This document shows, piece by piece, positions 35,715-45,176 of a stretch of DNA of 64,000 nt (the first letter of the stretch is position 1; each line of letters opens with the position of its first letter). This DNA comes from Litchfieldia salsa (GTDB taxonomy: Bacteria > Bacillota > Bacilli > Bacillales > Bacillaceae_L). The position numbers were made by a program, and so were the translations under genes. The stretch covers positions 311,909 to 375,908 of the forward strand of contig NZ_FNJU01000004.1 in the NCBI RefSeq assembly GCF_900104555.1. The letters run 5' to 3'. The notes below the pieces were generated by a model. The model was not told the DNA's origin. It was given only the letters and a program-made list of their open reading frames with translations, and did not search any database.

Positions 35715-37715
35715 TTAAACTTTTTCTATATTAACTAAACAATCATATAATGTACTTCCCTGACCATTGTCAGATACGCGGTTTGGTGTAAGTAGATTTA
35801 CACTTCCACCGTAACGGCTCCATTGTCCTTCATCTATGTTTACCGTTTTTGAATGTGCTTGCTTTAGAATTCGTATTTGTCCCTTTAGTTCACCACGGTC
35901 ATTAAACACACGTACCCAATCATCCTCATGAAGACCTATTTCTTCAGCAATATCCTTTGATACCTCCACCCTTATTGTTTGAAGTTGATCAATCAGGTGG
36001 TAATTCTGAGAATGATTTGATCTCATAGGATGGATTGAAAGTAATGTATATGGAAATTTCTCTGATAGCTCCCTGTTATTTACTGATGATTCCTCAGGAT
36101 ATAATACTTTCAATCTACCATCATACCCTTTTGATTCAGCAACATTAGAAGTAAATTCATATTTACCAGTTGGAGTACTGAATCGAAAGTCAGACCATGG
36201 TATATCATCCACTGGAAGTGGCATATGATTATGACGTCTTAATGCTTCCAGATTGATATTTTTATCTTTTAAATCACCTAATCCCATTTCAATCCATTCT
36301 TCTCTCGTATAATTAAACTCTTCACCAAAACCTAGTCTTTTGGCTAGCTCTGTCCATATCCATAAATCTGATTGAACTTCTCCTGGTGAAGATACAATCT
36401 TAGGTCCATAGTTTACGTAATGATGATACATAGATGAATAGTATACATCTTCCTCTTCAAAGGCTGTCGCAGTTGGCAATACATAATCTGCTAATTCTGC
36501 TGTATCAGTCATAAACTGCTCAATGACAACTACCGTCTCAACCGATTGAAAAGCTTTTTTTACAAGATTCGTATTGGGTACCTGTGTTAATGGGTTACCA
36601 CATGTTACAAAAATCATTTTAATCTTTGGATTGATTGATTCAAGGATCCCTTCTGCTTGTTGCATCATCGTAAAGGAACGAGATTCCAACTTTCTGTCAG
36701 GGAGTGCAAGTTTATCAATGTCGAAGCTTTGACCTACCTGAAGGCTAGCATAGTTCGCACCTCCTCCAGGTATTCCTATATTCCCACTAATCGCAATTAA
36801 CGCATCAATTAATCTTATTGTATTTCCGCCATTTACATATCTTTGCATCCCCAACCCTAATAAGGTTGTTGTCGGTCCATTGCTATATATTTTTGCAAGT
36901 TGGGTAATTGTTTCACGTGGAACATCCGTTTGCGCTTCCACCTCATTTATTGTGATAGTATTCAATAAATCCAGTAAGTCTGAGTATCCATGGGTGTATT
37001 GTTCTATAAATTGATGGTTTTGTAAGTTTAGCCTGATCATTTCTTTCATGATCCCTATAGCAAGGATACCGTCCATTCCTGGTTTCACACTAATATATGA
37101 GTTTGCTATTTTCGCAGTTGCATTAAATAGTGGATCTATAACAATGATCTTAGCCCCATTCTTCTTCGCAGTCGAAAGACGTTGAAATAGATGCATATTG
37201 GTTCTAGCCACATTTCTACCCCAGATCACAATATTTCTACTATTATCTAAATCATCTGGAGAATGGCTCAATGCATTACCAAAATCCCATTTCTGTGCTT
37301 CAATACCTGATCCCCAACAAATACTTCCTGTTAGCTCTGTGACCCCTCCAAACAGGTTGAAAAACCGCTTATCTAAATTTTTCAATAGTCCGCTATTCGA
37401 ATAATCATGACTATGCAACACTGAAGTCGAACCATAGTGAGTTTTTGTTTCCACCATTTTATCAGCAATTTCTATTAATGCTTGCTCCCATGTTATTCGA
37501 TGAAATTTACCATCTACTTTTTTAAGTGGATATAACAGTCTTTGATCAGAGTTTGTTCGAGCTTCAAGCATTCTCCCTCTACCGCAAATCTTCCCTTGGG
37601 TGATAGGATGCTCAGGGTCTCCATCTATTTTCTTTACTTTTCCATTCTCAACTTCAACTTGAAATCCACAATTATCCCAACAGTTGAGTGGACACGCTGA
37701 TTTATATACTCCCAA
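35715..37715 (-). CDS. yyaE: Molybdopterin-dependent oxidoreductase YyaE
   Basis: This 666-residue protein of the formate dehydrogenase/DMSO reductase family probably carries a bis-molybdopterin cofactor. The N-terminal CPLNCWDNC...C motif (ending KICGRG) should hold a [4Fe-4S] cluster. The central region and C-terminal molydop_binding domain (from about 555) are complete. Its electron partner and substrate are unknown. TTG is the probable start, with GGAGAGATG upstream. A parS site lies within the gene. The 3' end is followed by a strong hairpin and the 5' side by a MITE-like repeat. Confidence 0.85.
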   Translation of the reverse strand: MGVYKSACPLNCWDNCGFQVEVENGKVKKIDGDPEHPITQGKICGRGRMLEARTNSDQRLLYPLKKVDGKFHRITWEQALIEIADKMVETKTHYGSTSVLHSHDYSNSGLLKNLDKRFFNLFGGVTELTGSICWGSGIEAQKWDFGNALSHSPDDLDNSRNIVIWGRNVARTNMHLFQRLSTAKKNGAKIIVIDPLFNATAKIANSYISVKPGMDGILAIGIMKEMIRLNLQNHQFIEQYTHGYSDLLDLLNTITINEVEAQTDVPRETITQLAKIYSNGPTTTLLGLGMQRYVNGGNTIRLIDALIAISGNIGIPGGGANYASLQVGQSFDIDKLALPDRKLESRSFTMMQQAEGILESINPKIKMIFVTCGNPLTQVPNTNLVKKAFQSVETVVVIEQFMTDTAELADYVLPTATAFEEEDVYYSSMYHHYVNYGPKIVSSPGEVQSDLWIWTELAKRLGFGEEFNYTREEWIEMGLGDLKDKNINLEALRRHNHMPLPVDDIPWSDFRFSTPTGKYEFTSNVAESKGYDGRLKVLYPEESSVNNRELSEKFPYTLLSIHPMRSNHSQNYHLIDQLQTIRVEVSKDIAEEIGLHEDDWVRVFNDRGELKGQIRILKQAHSKTVNIDEGQWSRYGGSVNLLTPNRVSDNGQGSTLYDCLVNIEKV
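36909..36924. promoter_or_regulatory. parS site inside yyaE
   Basis: TGTTTCACGTGGAACA matches the ParB (Spo0J) recognition sequence with the allowed variation at one position. Confidence 0.9.
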
Positions 37716-37752
37716 CTTTTCATCTCTCCTAGAAGCTTTTTTCTTACATTGT

Positions 37753-37959
37753 GGCTGTTTTCATATAGATTGTTGCTTTTAAAACCGCAGGCTGAATACA
37801 CTCCGCGTCCGGCGGGTGACCAGTGAGCCTCCTCGTCGCTCATGCTCCTGTGGGGTCTCACTTTGGCCACTGGTCCCGCAGGAGTCTAGGTGTATTCAGC
37901 CTGCTAGTTACTAGCATTTCAAATGTATGTCTAAAACATCAATCTTTGAAAAAACAGCC
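37753..37959. repeat. 207-bp MITE-like repeat, family 2 (copy 2, inverted)
   Basis: This is the reverse complement of 34068-34275 with a small number of differences, sharing the GGCTGTTTTC/GAAAACAGCC ends and the GGCTGAATACAC arms. It lies just upstream of yyaE. Confidence 0.85.
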
Positions 37960-38125
37960 AATTTTTATACCTATTAAACATAGTACTTTATTTTTTTAGC
38001 AAATAGCCACAGCTTAATATTATCCTGTTTTTAGTTATTTACATGTAGCATACAGCTTCATTATCGATTCTGCAATTATTTGAATACCCTAAACAAAGTA
38101 TTCTCCCCTGGTAAATAATCCAAAT

Positions 38126-38160
38126 AAAAAAACATGAGGTGTGATTTATTCACCCTCATG
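38126..38160 (-). terminator. Terminator of yyzM
   Basis: CATGAGG (38133-38139) pairs with CCTCATG (38154-38160), followed by seven T residues leftward. The stem overlaps the end of the gene. Confidence 0.8.
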
Positions 38161-38346
38161 CTTAACTAGTATCTTTTTCATCTTCCTCGCAAACTCTTTC
38201 CTTGGTATCATCACACTATGTGAACAGCCCTCACATCTAATTCTAATATCCATTCCCATTCTAATAATTTTCCATTTATTATGGCCACAAGGATGGGCTT
38301 TTTTCATTTCGACCACATCATTAAGTTGAAATTCTTTATCCAACAT
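38146..38346 (-). CDS. yyzM: DUF951 protein YyzM
   Basis: This is a 66-residue basic protein of the DUF951 family, recognised by ELNDVVEMKKAHPCGHNKWKIIRMGMDIRIRC and the paired Cys/His in PCGHN and CEGCSH. It probably binds zinc and may bind nucleic acid. Its cellular role is unknown. GGAGGGTGATGTA precedes the ATG. It is 12 nt downstream of the MscS-family gene and is co-transcribed with it. Confidence 0.85.
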   Translation of the reverse strand: MLDKEFQLNDVVEMKKAHPCGHNKWKIIRMGMDIRIRCEGCSHSVMIPRKEFARKMKKILVKHEGE

Positions 38347-38358
38347 TACATCACCCTC

Positions 38359-39255
38359 CTACACACTTCCTGCACTTTTCTTATTGTCATTCTCCTCTGT
38401 ACGACTGTACATGACTAATCGAGGGAATGGAATTTCAATGCCGTGTTCATCTAAACGACTTTTTATTTCTTTTCTTAGCATTCTTGCAATATGAAAGTGA
38501 CGCATAGGTAGAACCTCACTAATGACTCTTAATACAACTTCTGATGCTCCTAAGCTTTGAACACCTAACAGTTCTGGAGGAGTGATCATATCTTCATATT
38601 TATTAGGAAGCTCCAACAATAGTTCCTCTAGTACTTGTTCTGCCCTAACAATATCACCTTCATATGCAATACTAACATCAACAATTGCAACACTGTTATG
38701 AACAGAAAAATTCGTAACTTCAATAATACTACCATTGGGTAAGATATTTAATTCCCCTGTAAAGCTTTTAATCTTTGTGGTTCTTAAACCGATTTCTTCT
38801 ACTACCCCTTCAAAAGTACCAATACGAACATAATCCCCAACTGAAAACTGATCCTCGAAGATAATGAAAAAGCCTGTTATAACATCACGAACAAGGTTCT
38901 GTGCACCAAAACCAACGGCAAGTCCTAAAATTCCAGCCCCTGCAAGTAGCGCTCTGATTTCAATATCAATCGTCTCAAGAATCATAATAATAACAATAAA
39001 ATATACAACATATGTTACCACATTCTCCAACAACTTAATTAAGGTCGCTTCTCTTCGTTCAGTCATTTGCAAAGGACCTCTTGTCCTTACCTTAAAAATG
39101 TTTCTAATGGCCATTTTGGCAACTCTCACAATGATTGCTGACACAAAGATAATCGTAATAATCTTAACAAGACCCATACCAAACGAAATCCATAAATCCT
39201 CATTATAAAAGTGAGGCTTTATCTTTTCATCAAACTGTTCTATTAACCATTCCAA
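38359..39255 (-). CDS. Small-conductance mechanosensitive channel, MscS family
   Basis: This 298-residue channel has three transmembrane helices (about residues 20-40, 70-92, 98-118); the last is the glycine/alanine-rich pore helix (ALLAGAGILGLAVGFGAQNLVRDVI). The MscS beta domain (about 130-200) and the alpha/beta C-terminal part follow. It releases solutes on hypo-osmotic shock. It is normal in size for the YkuT-like group. It forms an operon with yyzM, in the yya region downstream of yyaD. Confidence 0.92.
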   Translation of the reverse strand: MEWLIEQFDEKIKPHFYNEDLWISFGMGLVKIITIIFVSAIIVRVAKMAIRNIFKVRTRGPLQMTERREATLIKLLENVVTYVVYFIVIIMILETIDIEIRALLAGAGILGLAVGFGAQNLVRDVITGFFIIFEDQFSVGDYVRIGTFEGVVEEIGLRTTKIKSFTGELNILPNGSIIEVTNFSVHNSVAIVDVSIAYEGDIVRAEQVLEELLLELPNKYEDMITPPELLGVQSLGASEVVLRVISEVLPMRHFHIARMLRKEIKSRLDEHGIEIPFPRLVMYSRTEENDNKKSAGSV

Positions 39256-39303
39256 AAGAATCTACCTCTCTACTTTCATTCTTAATACTATATTACCAAT
39301 TTT

Positions 39304-40323
39304 TTAATTAATTTTGTAGCGATTCATGATCGGATATAACAATATTGAAGAAAGTAAGTATAAGTTTGCTATTCCATATATGGGATATAAAACCGAAACA
39401 AGTGTTGCAAAACCAAAAGTTGTGAATGGAATCATCACTACAAGAGCAATAATTGCTAATGTCCATAAAGGAAGCTTCAATATTTCCCTAAAACGGGTAG
39501 TTATACCGAACACTCCCGATGCAGCAGTTGTAAAAATAGCGGCAAAAAGGAGAAATGACATAAAGACCAACATAGGATATGGATAATACTTTAATATGGC
39601 AAATAATGGTATCTCATACAACATGATCTCTTCTGCTACTTTTATTAAGGACTCGTTATAGATGAACGAAATAACGCCTAGCACTAAACCACTACCAACA
39701 CTTGCAATCCAAGCCTCACCTATGTGTTTCATTTCTTTACCTATTGCAGAAATTACTGCTATCAATGGTAGAATATTAAGTGCAGTAAATGTAAAGGCTG
39801 CAGGCCAATTATTCTGAGCATGCCAATCAAATATAAAATGTTCTTCACTAGAATTAATAAATAATAATAGTGTAGTAATTAATCCTATGACTAATATTGG
39901 AATAATAAATGCGTTCATCGTTATCATTCCTCTAACACCCCAAATAAATAAGAGAACAAGCATTGCACAAAAAATCAAAATTCCCACCCAATAAGGAACT
40001 TGAAAAGTTTCTAGAGTTGCCCCACCACCGGCAAGCATTACAATCGTTGTCGTAAATAAGTAGATTACAATTAATACATCATAAACAGAAGCTAACTTTT
40101 TCCCAATAATCTTTTGTAGTACAGGAATAAAGTGTTCAGATTGTTCATTATAGCTTACTTTCATAATAACAAAACAACATATTGAAAATATAATCGTAAA
40201 TAATAGAATGGCAACCCCACTCTGATCTCCAAAAAACTGCCATAGCTCTCTTCCAGATGCATACCCTGCACCGATGGTTGTTCCCATAATTAAAAACATC
40301 CATTTAACTCCTGAATTCCACAC
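39304..40323 (-). CDS. yyaD: Integral membrane protein YyaD (YkvI-like)
   Basis: This 339-residue protein with about ten transmembrane helices resembles the YkvI family. The N-terminus WMFLIMGTTIGAGYASGRELWQFF has the unwound GxGxxSG helix of APC-superfamily transporters. Transport of an amino acid or metabolite is likely but the substrate is unknown. The start codon is GTG with GGAGGGAAG upstream. It is divergent from yyaC, in the same relative place as B. subtilis yyaD, which supports the symbol. Confidence 0.7.
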   Translation of the reverse strand: MWNSGVKWMFLIMGTTIGAGYASGRELWQFFGDQSGVAILLFTIIFSICCFVIMKVSYNEQSEHFIPVLQKIIGKKLASVYDVLIVIYLFTTTIVMLAGGGATLETFQVPYWVGILIFCAMLVLLFIWGVRGMITMNAFIIPILVIGLITTLLLFINSSEEHFIFDWHAQNNWPAAFTFTALNILPLIAVISAIGKEMKHIGEAWIASVGSGLVLGVISFIYNESLIKVAEEIMLYEIPLFAILKYYPYPMLVFMSFLLFAAIFTTAASGVFGITTRFREILKLPLWTLAIIALVVMIPFTTFGFATLVSVLYPIYGIANLYLLSSILLYPIMNRYKIN

Positions 40324-40461
40324 AAGCTTCCCTCCAATGATGTTTGATTTCTAAACTCATCCAACTGTAACGAAAATGAACCCAAATATTTCCCCCAACT
40401 TATGTATAGAAACTGTTATTCTTCCGTATACTGTTACTACTATTAAAAAGGGGTGAAACCT

Positions 40462-41094
40462 ATGAATCTAAAACAAAACCTTCTTGATACTATACAAGGT
40501 GAGAATAATACCCGTATTTCATATGAATCTGAAGAAGCAGATAAAGAGATCGCACGTAAAGTTTCCTCAATGCTCCCTTCTAATAACCAGCCTGTAATTA
40601 TTATCTGTATTGGTACGGATCGTTCGACTGGAGATTCTCTCGGCCCACTTATAGGGACAAAATTATCTGAAAAAAGGTTGTCTCAATTTCATGTATATGG
40701 CACTTTGGATGATCCTATACATGCTGTTAATCTAGAAGATAAAATGAATTTGATTAAACAAACCTATCGGGACCCTTTTATCATTGGAATAGATGCTTGT
40801 TTAGGAAGATTAAAAAGTGTTGGAATCATTTCAATTGCTGATGGACCAGTCAAACCTGGTGCTGGGGTAAATAAATCATTAACGCCAGTAGGAAACATGC
40901 ATATAACGGGGATAGTAAATGTTAGTGGATTTATGGAGTTCTTCGTCCTTCAAAATACCCGTCTTAGTCTTGTAATGAAAATGGCAGATGTTATAGTTGA
41001 TAGTCTTTTATATGCTGATCTTCTCCGTTCTCGAAAACAAGATCTACTTCAATCAGAAAGACAGAAGATATTACAACCTAAAAAAACAATTTAA
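40462..41094 (+). CDS. yyaC: Sporulation protein YyaC (GPR-like)
   Basis: The start MNLKQNLL, with GGGGTGA upstream, gives 210 residues. The IGTDRSTGDSLGPLIG and IGIDACLGRL blocks are characteristic of YyaC, a relative of the germination protease GPR. It is expressed during sporulation in B. subtilis. The precise function is not known. It is the only rightward gene in this stretch of leftward genes, as in the model species, and ends before a long hairpin. Confidence 0.88.
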   Translation: MNLKQNLLDTIQGENNTRISYESEEADKEIARKVSSMLPSNNQPVIIICIGTDRSTGDSLGPLIGTKLSEKRLSQFHVYGTLDDPIHAVNLEDKMNLIKQTYRDPFIIGIDACLGRLKSVGIISIADGPVKPGAGVNKSLTPVGNMHITGIVNVSGFMEFFVLQNTRLSLVMKMADVIVDSLLYADLLRSRKQDLLQSERQKILQPKKTI

Positions 41095-41101
41095 ATACAA
41101 A

Positions 41102-41203
41102 AAACTCTCCCAATCTAGGCATATTTCTAAATATCTAGTTACTGATTAGCCTATAACCCGCTAGATATTTAGAATCTGAATGCCCAAGATAATGGGAAAG
41201 TTT
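41102..41203. terminator. 102-nt imperfect hairpin after yyaC
   Basis: A 13-bp perfect core TCTAAATATCTAG (41126-41138) / CTAGATATTTAGA (41161-41173) extends outward imperfectly to AAACT/AGTTT. The stem is unusually long for a terminator. The convergent genes yyaC and the DUF554 gene meet here. Confidence 0.6.
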
Positions 41204-41245
41204 ATTTTAGAGTATTATATAAATATAAGCTAGGGTCACTACACA

Positions 41246-41986
41246 TTACCTTATTGCTTGAACAAAGTGAATCATATCTGCCCAAAAGTAAATAATGACT
41301 ACTAAAAGAGCTGTTACCAATATACTTGGTAGAAAGTTTGCTACTTTTATCTTTGTTAGACCTAGTAAGTTTAACCCAATAGCTAGAATCATAATACCGC
41401 CAGTTGCAGTCATTTCGACAATAAACGAGTCCATTAAAACCTGTGGGACCCATTTTTCAATCTGTGTAGCAAAAAGTGCAATTGAACCTTGATACAGCAT
41501 GACCGGAATTGCGGAAAAAATGACACCAATTCCGAGTGTTGTAGCTAATATTAAGCTAGTAAATCCATCAATTATTGACTTAGTATAAAGTACTCCATGA
41601 TCTTGTCGTAAACCACTATCTAAAGCACCTATAATGGCCATTGCACCTATCACAAAAATCAATGTGCCTGTTACAAATCCTTTTGCAACAGTACCTTCAC
41701 TATTTTTACCGACTTTTTCTTCTATCCAGTTACCTAAGTTATTTAATCGATCATCTAAAGCTAAATACTCTCCAATAATTGCTCCAAATACTAAACTAAA
41801 GATGACGATTAAAAATTGCTCGCTCTTCAATCCCATTTGTATCCCTAATATAATCACTGCAAGACTAATTCCCTGCATGACTGTATGTTTGATCCCTTCA
41901 GGAATTCGATTAAGCAACTTCCCTAAGACGCTTCCTAGGATTATACAAATCCCATTTACGATTGTTCCAAGTAATACCACTTTCAT
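41246..41986 (-). CDS. DUF554 family membrane protein (YdfK-like)
   Basis: This 246-residue protein has about seven hydrophobic segments and the DUF554 N-terminus VLLGTIVNGICIILGSVLG, with GxxxLLALGLNLL-type repeats later. The function is unknown. Homologues are often annotated as YdfK-like. The start is uncertain. The ATG at 41986 has AGGAG only about 2 nt away, while the TTG four codons earlier (41998) lacks a clear site. The gene follows spo0J with a gap of 10-22 bp, so it may be the last gene of the soj-spo0J operon. Confidence 0.8.
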   Translation of the reverse strand: MKVVLLGTIVNGICIILGSVLGKLLNRIPEGIKHTVMQGISLAVIILGIQMGLKSEQFLIVIFSLVFGAIIGEYLALDDRLNNLGNWIEEKVGKNSEGTVAKGFVTGTLIFVIGAMAIIGALDSGLRQDHGVLYTKSIIDGFTSLILATTLGIGVIFSAIPVMLYQGSIALFATQIEKWVPQVLMDSFIVEMTATGGIMILAIGLNLLGLTKIKVANFLPSILVTALLVVIIYFWADMIHFVQAIR

Positions 41987-42008
41987 TTCTCCTAACAACT
42001 AACTACGA

Positions 42009-42860
42009 CTAAATTTCTGGAGAATCTAGCATTTCTAGAATTCGGTCTAAGTCTTCTTTAGAAAAGAATTCAATTTCTATCTTTCCTTTTTTCTTATTTT
42101 GCTTAATTGAAACAGATGTCCCAAACCTCTCTCTTAGGAAATTCTCTCTTTCACTTATAAAAACATCCTTTTTAGGTTTTGGTTTCATTGTTTCACGTGG
42201 AACATTCTGATTAAGTTGACTAATCAAATCCTCTAACTGACGTACGTTTAATTGCTCTTTAATTACCTTTTCTATTAAAAGGTTAAGCTTTTCCTTCTTT
42301 TTTAAACCTAAAAGTGTTCTCCCATGTCCCATAGAGAGTTTTCCATCTGATATTAACTGTTGAACTTCCTTTGGCAAGGTTAACAAACGAAGATGATTAG
42401 CAATATGAGGTCTACTTTTACCTAATCGTTGGGCAAGTTGCTCCTGAGTTAACTTTAAATGATCGATTAATGATTGGTAAGCAAATGCTTCTTCAATCGG
42501 GTTGAGATCTTCTCTTTGTAAGTTCTCTAATAGTGCTAATTCCATCATTTGCTGTTCTGTTAACTCTCGCACCACGGCAGGAATTGATGAAAAATTGGCT
42601 GCTTTTGCTGCTCTAAATCTTCTTTCCCCCACAACAATCTCAAACCCTTTAATACTTTTTCTTAAAATAATAGGTTGGAGTACTCCGTGAGCAAGTATTG
42701 ATTCTTTAAGTTCTTCAATTGCTTCCGGTTCAAATGTCTTTCTAGGTTGGTAAGGATTAGGACGTATTTCACCGAGTTTTATCTCTTGAACAACTTCTTC
42801 TCTACCAACTTCCATATTGGTAAATAGAGCATTAATCCCTTTTCCTAAACCTTTAGCCAT
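42009..42860 (-). CDS. spo0J: Chromosome partition protein ParB (Spo0J)
   Basis: From MAKGLGKGINALF (GGAAGTGGAAGG upstream) it has 283 residues. The N-terminal CTPase/ParB domain (about residues 25-115) includes GERRFRAAK; the helix-turn-helix (about 120-190) and C-terminal dimer domain follow. It loads at parS, clamps and slides on DNA, and recruits SMC. Its GTG-linked neighbour soj overlaps by 8 nt. A parS site lies inside the gene. Confidence 0.97.
   Translation of the reverse strand: MAKGLGKGINALFTNMEVGREEVVQEIKLGEIRPNPYQPRKTFEPEAIEELKESILAHGVLQPIILRKSIKGFEIVVGERRFRAAKAANFSSIPAVVRELTEQQMMELALLENLQREDLNPIEEAFAYQSLIDHLKLTQEQLAQRLGKSRPHIANHLRLLTLPKEVQQLISDGKLSMGHGRTLLGLKKKEKLNLLIEKVIKEQLNVRQLEDLISQLNQNVPRETMKPKPKKDVFISERENFLRERFGTSVSIKQNKKKGKIEIEFFSKEDLDRILEMLDSPEI
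42189..42204. promoter_or_regulatory. parS site inside spo0J
   Basis: TGTTTCACGTGGAACA is the same parS variant as in yyaE, placed inside spo0J as in B. subtilis. Confidence 0.95.
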
Positions 42861-43614
42861 GTCCTTCCACTTCCTTCGCAAGATCTAAATACACTTCTGC
42901 TCCTCTTGATTTCGGATCATAAATAATGATTGGTTCCCCATGACTTGGAGCTTCACTTAAGCGAATATTTCTTGGAATAATTGTGTTATATACTTTATCC
43001 TGGAAATACTTTTTAACTTCATCGATCACTTGTATTCCGAGATTCGTTCTTGCATCTAGCATGGTTAAAAGTACGCCTTCAATCATTAGTTCTGTATTAA
43101 GATGTTTTTGTACTAATCTTACAGTATTTAACAGCTGACTAAGTCCTTCTAACGCATAATACTCACATTGTACAGGAATTAATACTGCATCAGATGCGGT
43201 TAAAGCATTAATTGTTAATAACCCTAATGAAGGTGGACAATCTATTATAATATAATCATAATTGTCCTTTAATGCCTCTAATGCTCTTTTTAAGCGGACT
43301 TCACGAGAAATCGTTGGTACAAGCTCAATTTCAGCACCTGCTAACTGGATTGTTGCAGGAATAATTGCTAGATTTTCTACAGCTGTTGGTTTGACAACGA
43401 GTCTTGCCTCGACATCATCTACTAATACATCATATATACACTGTTCCACTTCAGCTTTCTCAATCCCAGTTCCACTTGTCGCATTCCCCTGAGGATCAAT
43501 ATCTACTAACAATACCTTTTTACCAATATACGCTAAACACGCACTTAAATTTACAGATGTAGTTGTTTTACCAACGCCACCTTTTTGGTTTGCAATCGCG
43601 ATGATTTTACCCAC
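42853..43614 (-). CDS. soj: Chromosome partition ATPase ParA (Soj)
   Basis: This is a 253-residue Walker-type ATPase. The start is GTG (GTG-GGT-AAA), with AGGTAGGTGA upstream. The deviant Walker A KGGVGKTT, DPQGNATSG and IIDCPPSLG motifs are present. Monomeric and dimeric forms control DnaA activity and origin segregation. It is translationally coupled to spo0J. Confidence 0.97.
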   Translation of the reverse strand: MGKIIAIANQKGGVGKTTTSVNLSACLAYIGKKVLLVDIDPQGNATSGTGIEKAEVEQCIYDVLVDDVEARLVVKPTAVENLAIIPATIQLAGAEIELVPTISREVRLKRALEALKDNYDYIIIDCPPSLGLLTINALTASDAVLIPVQCEYYALEGLSQLLNTVRLVQKHLNTELMIEGVLLTMLDARTNLGIQVIDEVKKYFQDKVYNTIIPRNIRLSEAPSHGEPIIIYDPKSRGAEVYLDLAKEVEGHG

Positions 43615-43918
43615 GATGTCACCTACCTTCAATATTAACTAGTATATTCATTGCTTTTTATCATGAGATGTTATAAAAAGATTCATTTTGATGAGATTAA
43701 AGATTAATAGAGCATTAGATTTTAAAAATCTAACTTATACAATTAAAACTCACTTTCACTATTTTATCACGAAATATGATTGTGATAATCATTTTTTAAT
43801 AAAATAACATTAAAAAGTATTTTTAAGCTGTTACTTTTAGCTGAGTTAAATAATTAGGGCTATATTTTCAGATAGTTTTCTGCTTTTAAAGCTGCAAACC
43901 AAACATGGAAAAAGGGAA
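43615..43918. other. soj upstream region
   Basis: This AT-rich region must contain the soj promoter. No gene or repeat was seen. Confidence 0.4.
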
Positions 43919-43934
43919 TGTTTCACGTGAAACA
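43919..43934. promoter_or_regulatory. parS site (perfect) between soj and noc
   Basis: TGTTTCACGTGAAACA is a perfect palindrome immediately beyond the noc terminator. Confidence 0.95.
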
Positions 43935-43939
43935 AAAAA

Positions 43940-44034
43940 GACTGCCCATCATTTGCCCCCTCCTCTATCATCTAGTTATTTGAAATAGACCTACTAGATG
44001 TTATCATAGATGTTGGCAAAGTTAGACAGCCGTC
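43940..44034 (-). terminator. Long imperfect hairpin, terminator of noc
   Basis: Complementary arms run from GACTGCCC (left) to GGCAAAGTTAGACAGCC (right) around a CTAG core (ATCTAG/CTAGAT). On the leftward strand it is followed by TTTTTTGTTTC. It resembles the hairpin at 41102-41203 in length and loop. Confidence 0.65.
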
Positions 44035-44042
44035 ATTTAGCA

Positions 44043-44936
44043 TTATTTTTTTGGAATCTTTATTGTGAACTGAAAATACTCTTCAAATTCTTCTTCTGCT
44101 GAATCAATAGTCACTCCACTATCTGCAACCATTGTTAAGGATTGTCGAATCGTATTCATCGCAATTCTTGTATCTCTACTGAATGCTCTTCTTTGAGCTT
44201 TCGGCTTTTGCTTATCTTGTTCTAATAGTCTCACCACGCGATCTTCTGTTTGTTTAACATTTAATTGTCTCTCGATAACTTCCTGTAAAAGTTTAATCTG
44301 CTTTTCTGGATGTTTTAAGGGAATTAAAGCTCTAGCATGTCGTTCTGTAATAGCTTTTTGCATAAGAGCTTCTTGAACTTCTGTTGGCAACTTTAATAAC
44401 CTTAACTTATTTGCAATCGTTGACTGTCCCTTACCTAATCTTTGGGCTAATGCTTCTTGTGTCAAATTATGGATTTCAAGTAATTTACCATATGCAATTG
44501 CTTCTTCGATTGCAGATAACTCTTCGCGTTGTAAATTTTCAATAAGGGCAACAGAAGCAGTTTCAGCATCATTAAAATTTTTAATGATTGCTGGTATTGT
44601 CTCCCAGCCAAGAGATTGCACTGCTCGCCAACGTCTTTCACCAGCAATTATTTCATATTCATTTTCATCAAATTGCCTTAAAACAATTGGTTGTATAATT
44701 CCATGTGTACGAATCGTTAATGCTAACTCAGTAATTTTATCTTCATTAAATACTGTTCTTGGCTGAAAACGATTAGGAACAATACTTCCAATTGGTATAT
44801 TCTTTACTTCATCGTTTTTTATAACCTCATCCTCTATCAGATCTAACTCAACCTCTGTCTCTATTTCTAATTGGCTCTGATCTATATGCTCATCTTTTTC
44901 ACTCAGATTGAATAATCGCGAAAATGGATGTTTCAT
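44043..44936 (-). CDS. noc: Nucleoid occlusion protein Noc
   Basis: This 297-residue ParB paralogue binds its own sites across the chromosome and the membrane, blocking Z-ring assembly over the nucleoid. An N-terminal amphipathic segment ([13 protein letters not shown]) suits membrane binding. The ParB domain (GERRWRAVQ) and helix-turn-helix (about 150-195) follow. It is upstream of soj with a parS between them. No Noc-binding site (ATTTCCCGGGAAAT type) was noticed in the window, as expected near the origin's end of the distribution only in part. Confidence 0.95.
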   Translation of the reverse strand: MKHPFSRLFNLSEKDEHIDQSQLEIETEVELDLIEDEVIKNDEVKNIPIGSIVPNRFQPRTVFNEDKITELALTIRTHGIIQPIVLRQFDENEYEIIAGERRWRAVQSLGWETIPAIIKNFNDAETASVALIENLQREELSAIEEAIAYGKLLEIHNLTQEALAQRLGKGQSTIANKLRLLKLPTEVQEALMQKAITERHARALIPLKHPEKQIKLLQEVIERQLNVKQTEDRVVRLLEQDKQKPKAQRRAFSRDTRIAMNTIRQSLTMVADSGVTIDSAEEEFEEYFQFTIKIPKK

Positions 44937-45059
44937 AAATTACACCACCCCTTAGGATACTCCCTGTTTTTACAAATTCTTATAGAACATATGATAATGG
45001 AAGAAAATAGGTATCTATAGTTATTATGATTCTAGAAATGAAACATGATAGAATATCAA

Positions 45060-45075
45060 TGTTTCACGTGGAACA
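45060..45075. promoter_or_regulatory. parS site between noc and rsmG
   Basis: TGTTTCACGTGGAACA lies in the noc leader, 124 bp before the noc start. Confidence 0.93.
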
Positions 45076-45176
45076 TTCTATTTTTAAAAATAGAATATAG
45101 CACTTAAATCCTATTATAAGGATACAAGGATAAGGACAGAAATACAATACTATTATTCTTTAGTGAAATGTTATTA

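Noticed and set aside
37634..37870. Open frame running through the MITE-like repeat into the yyaE start.
   Set aside because: It consists of repeat sequence and an out-of-frame part of yyaE. No conserved protein features are seen.
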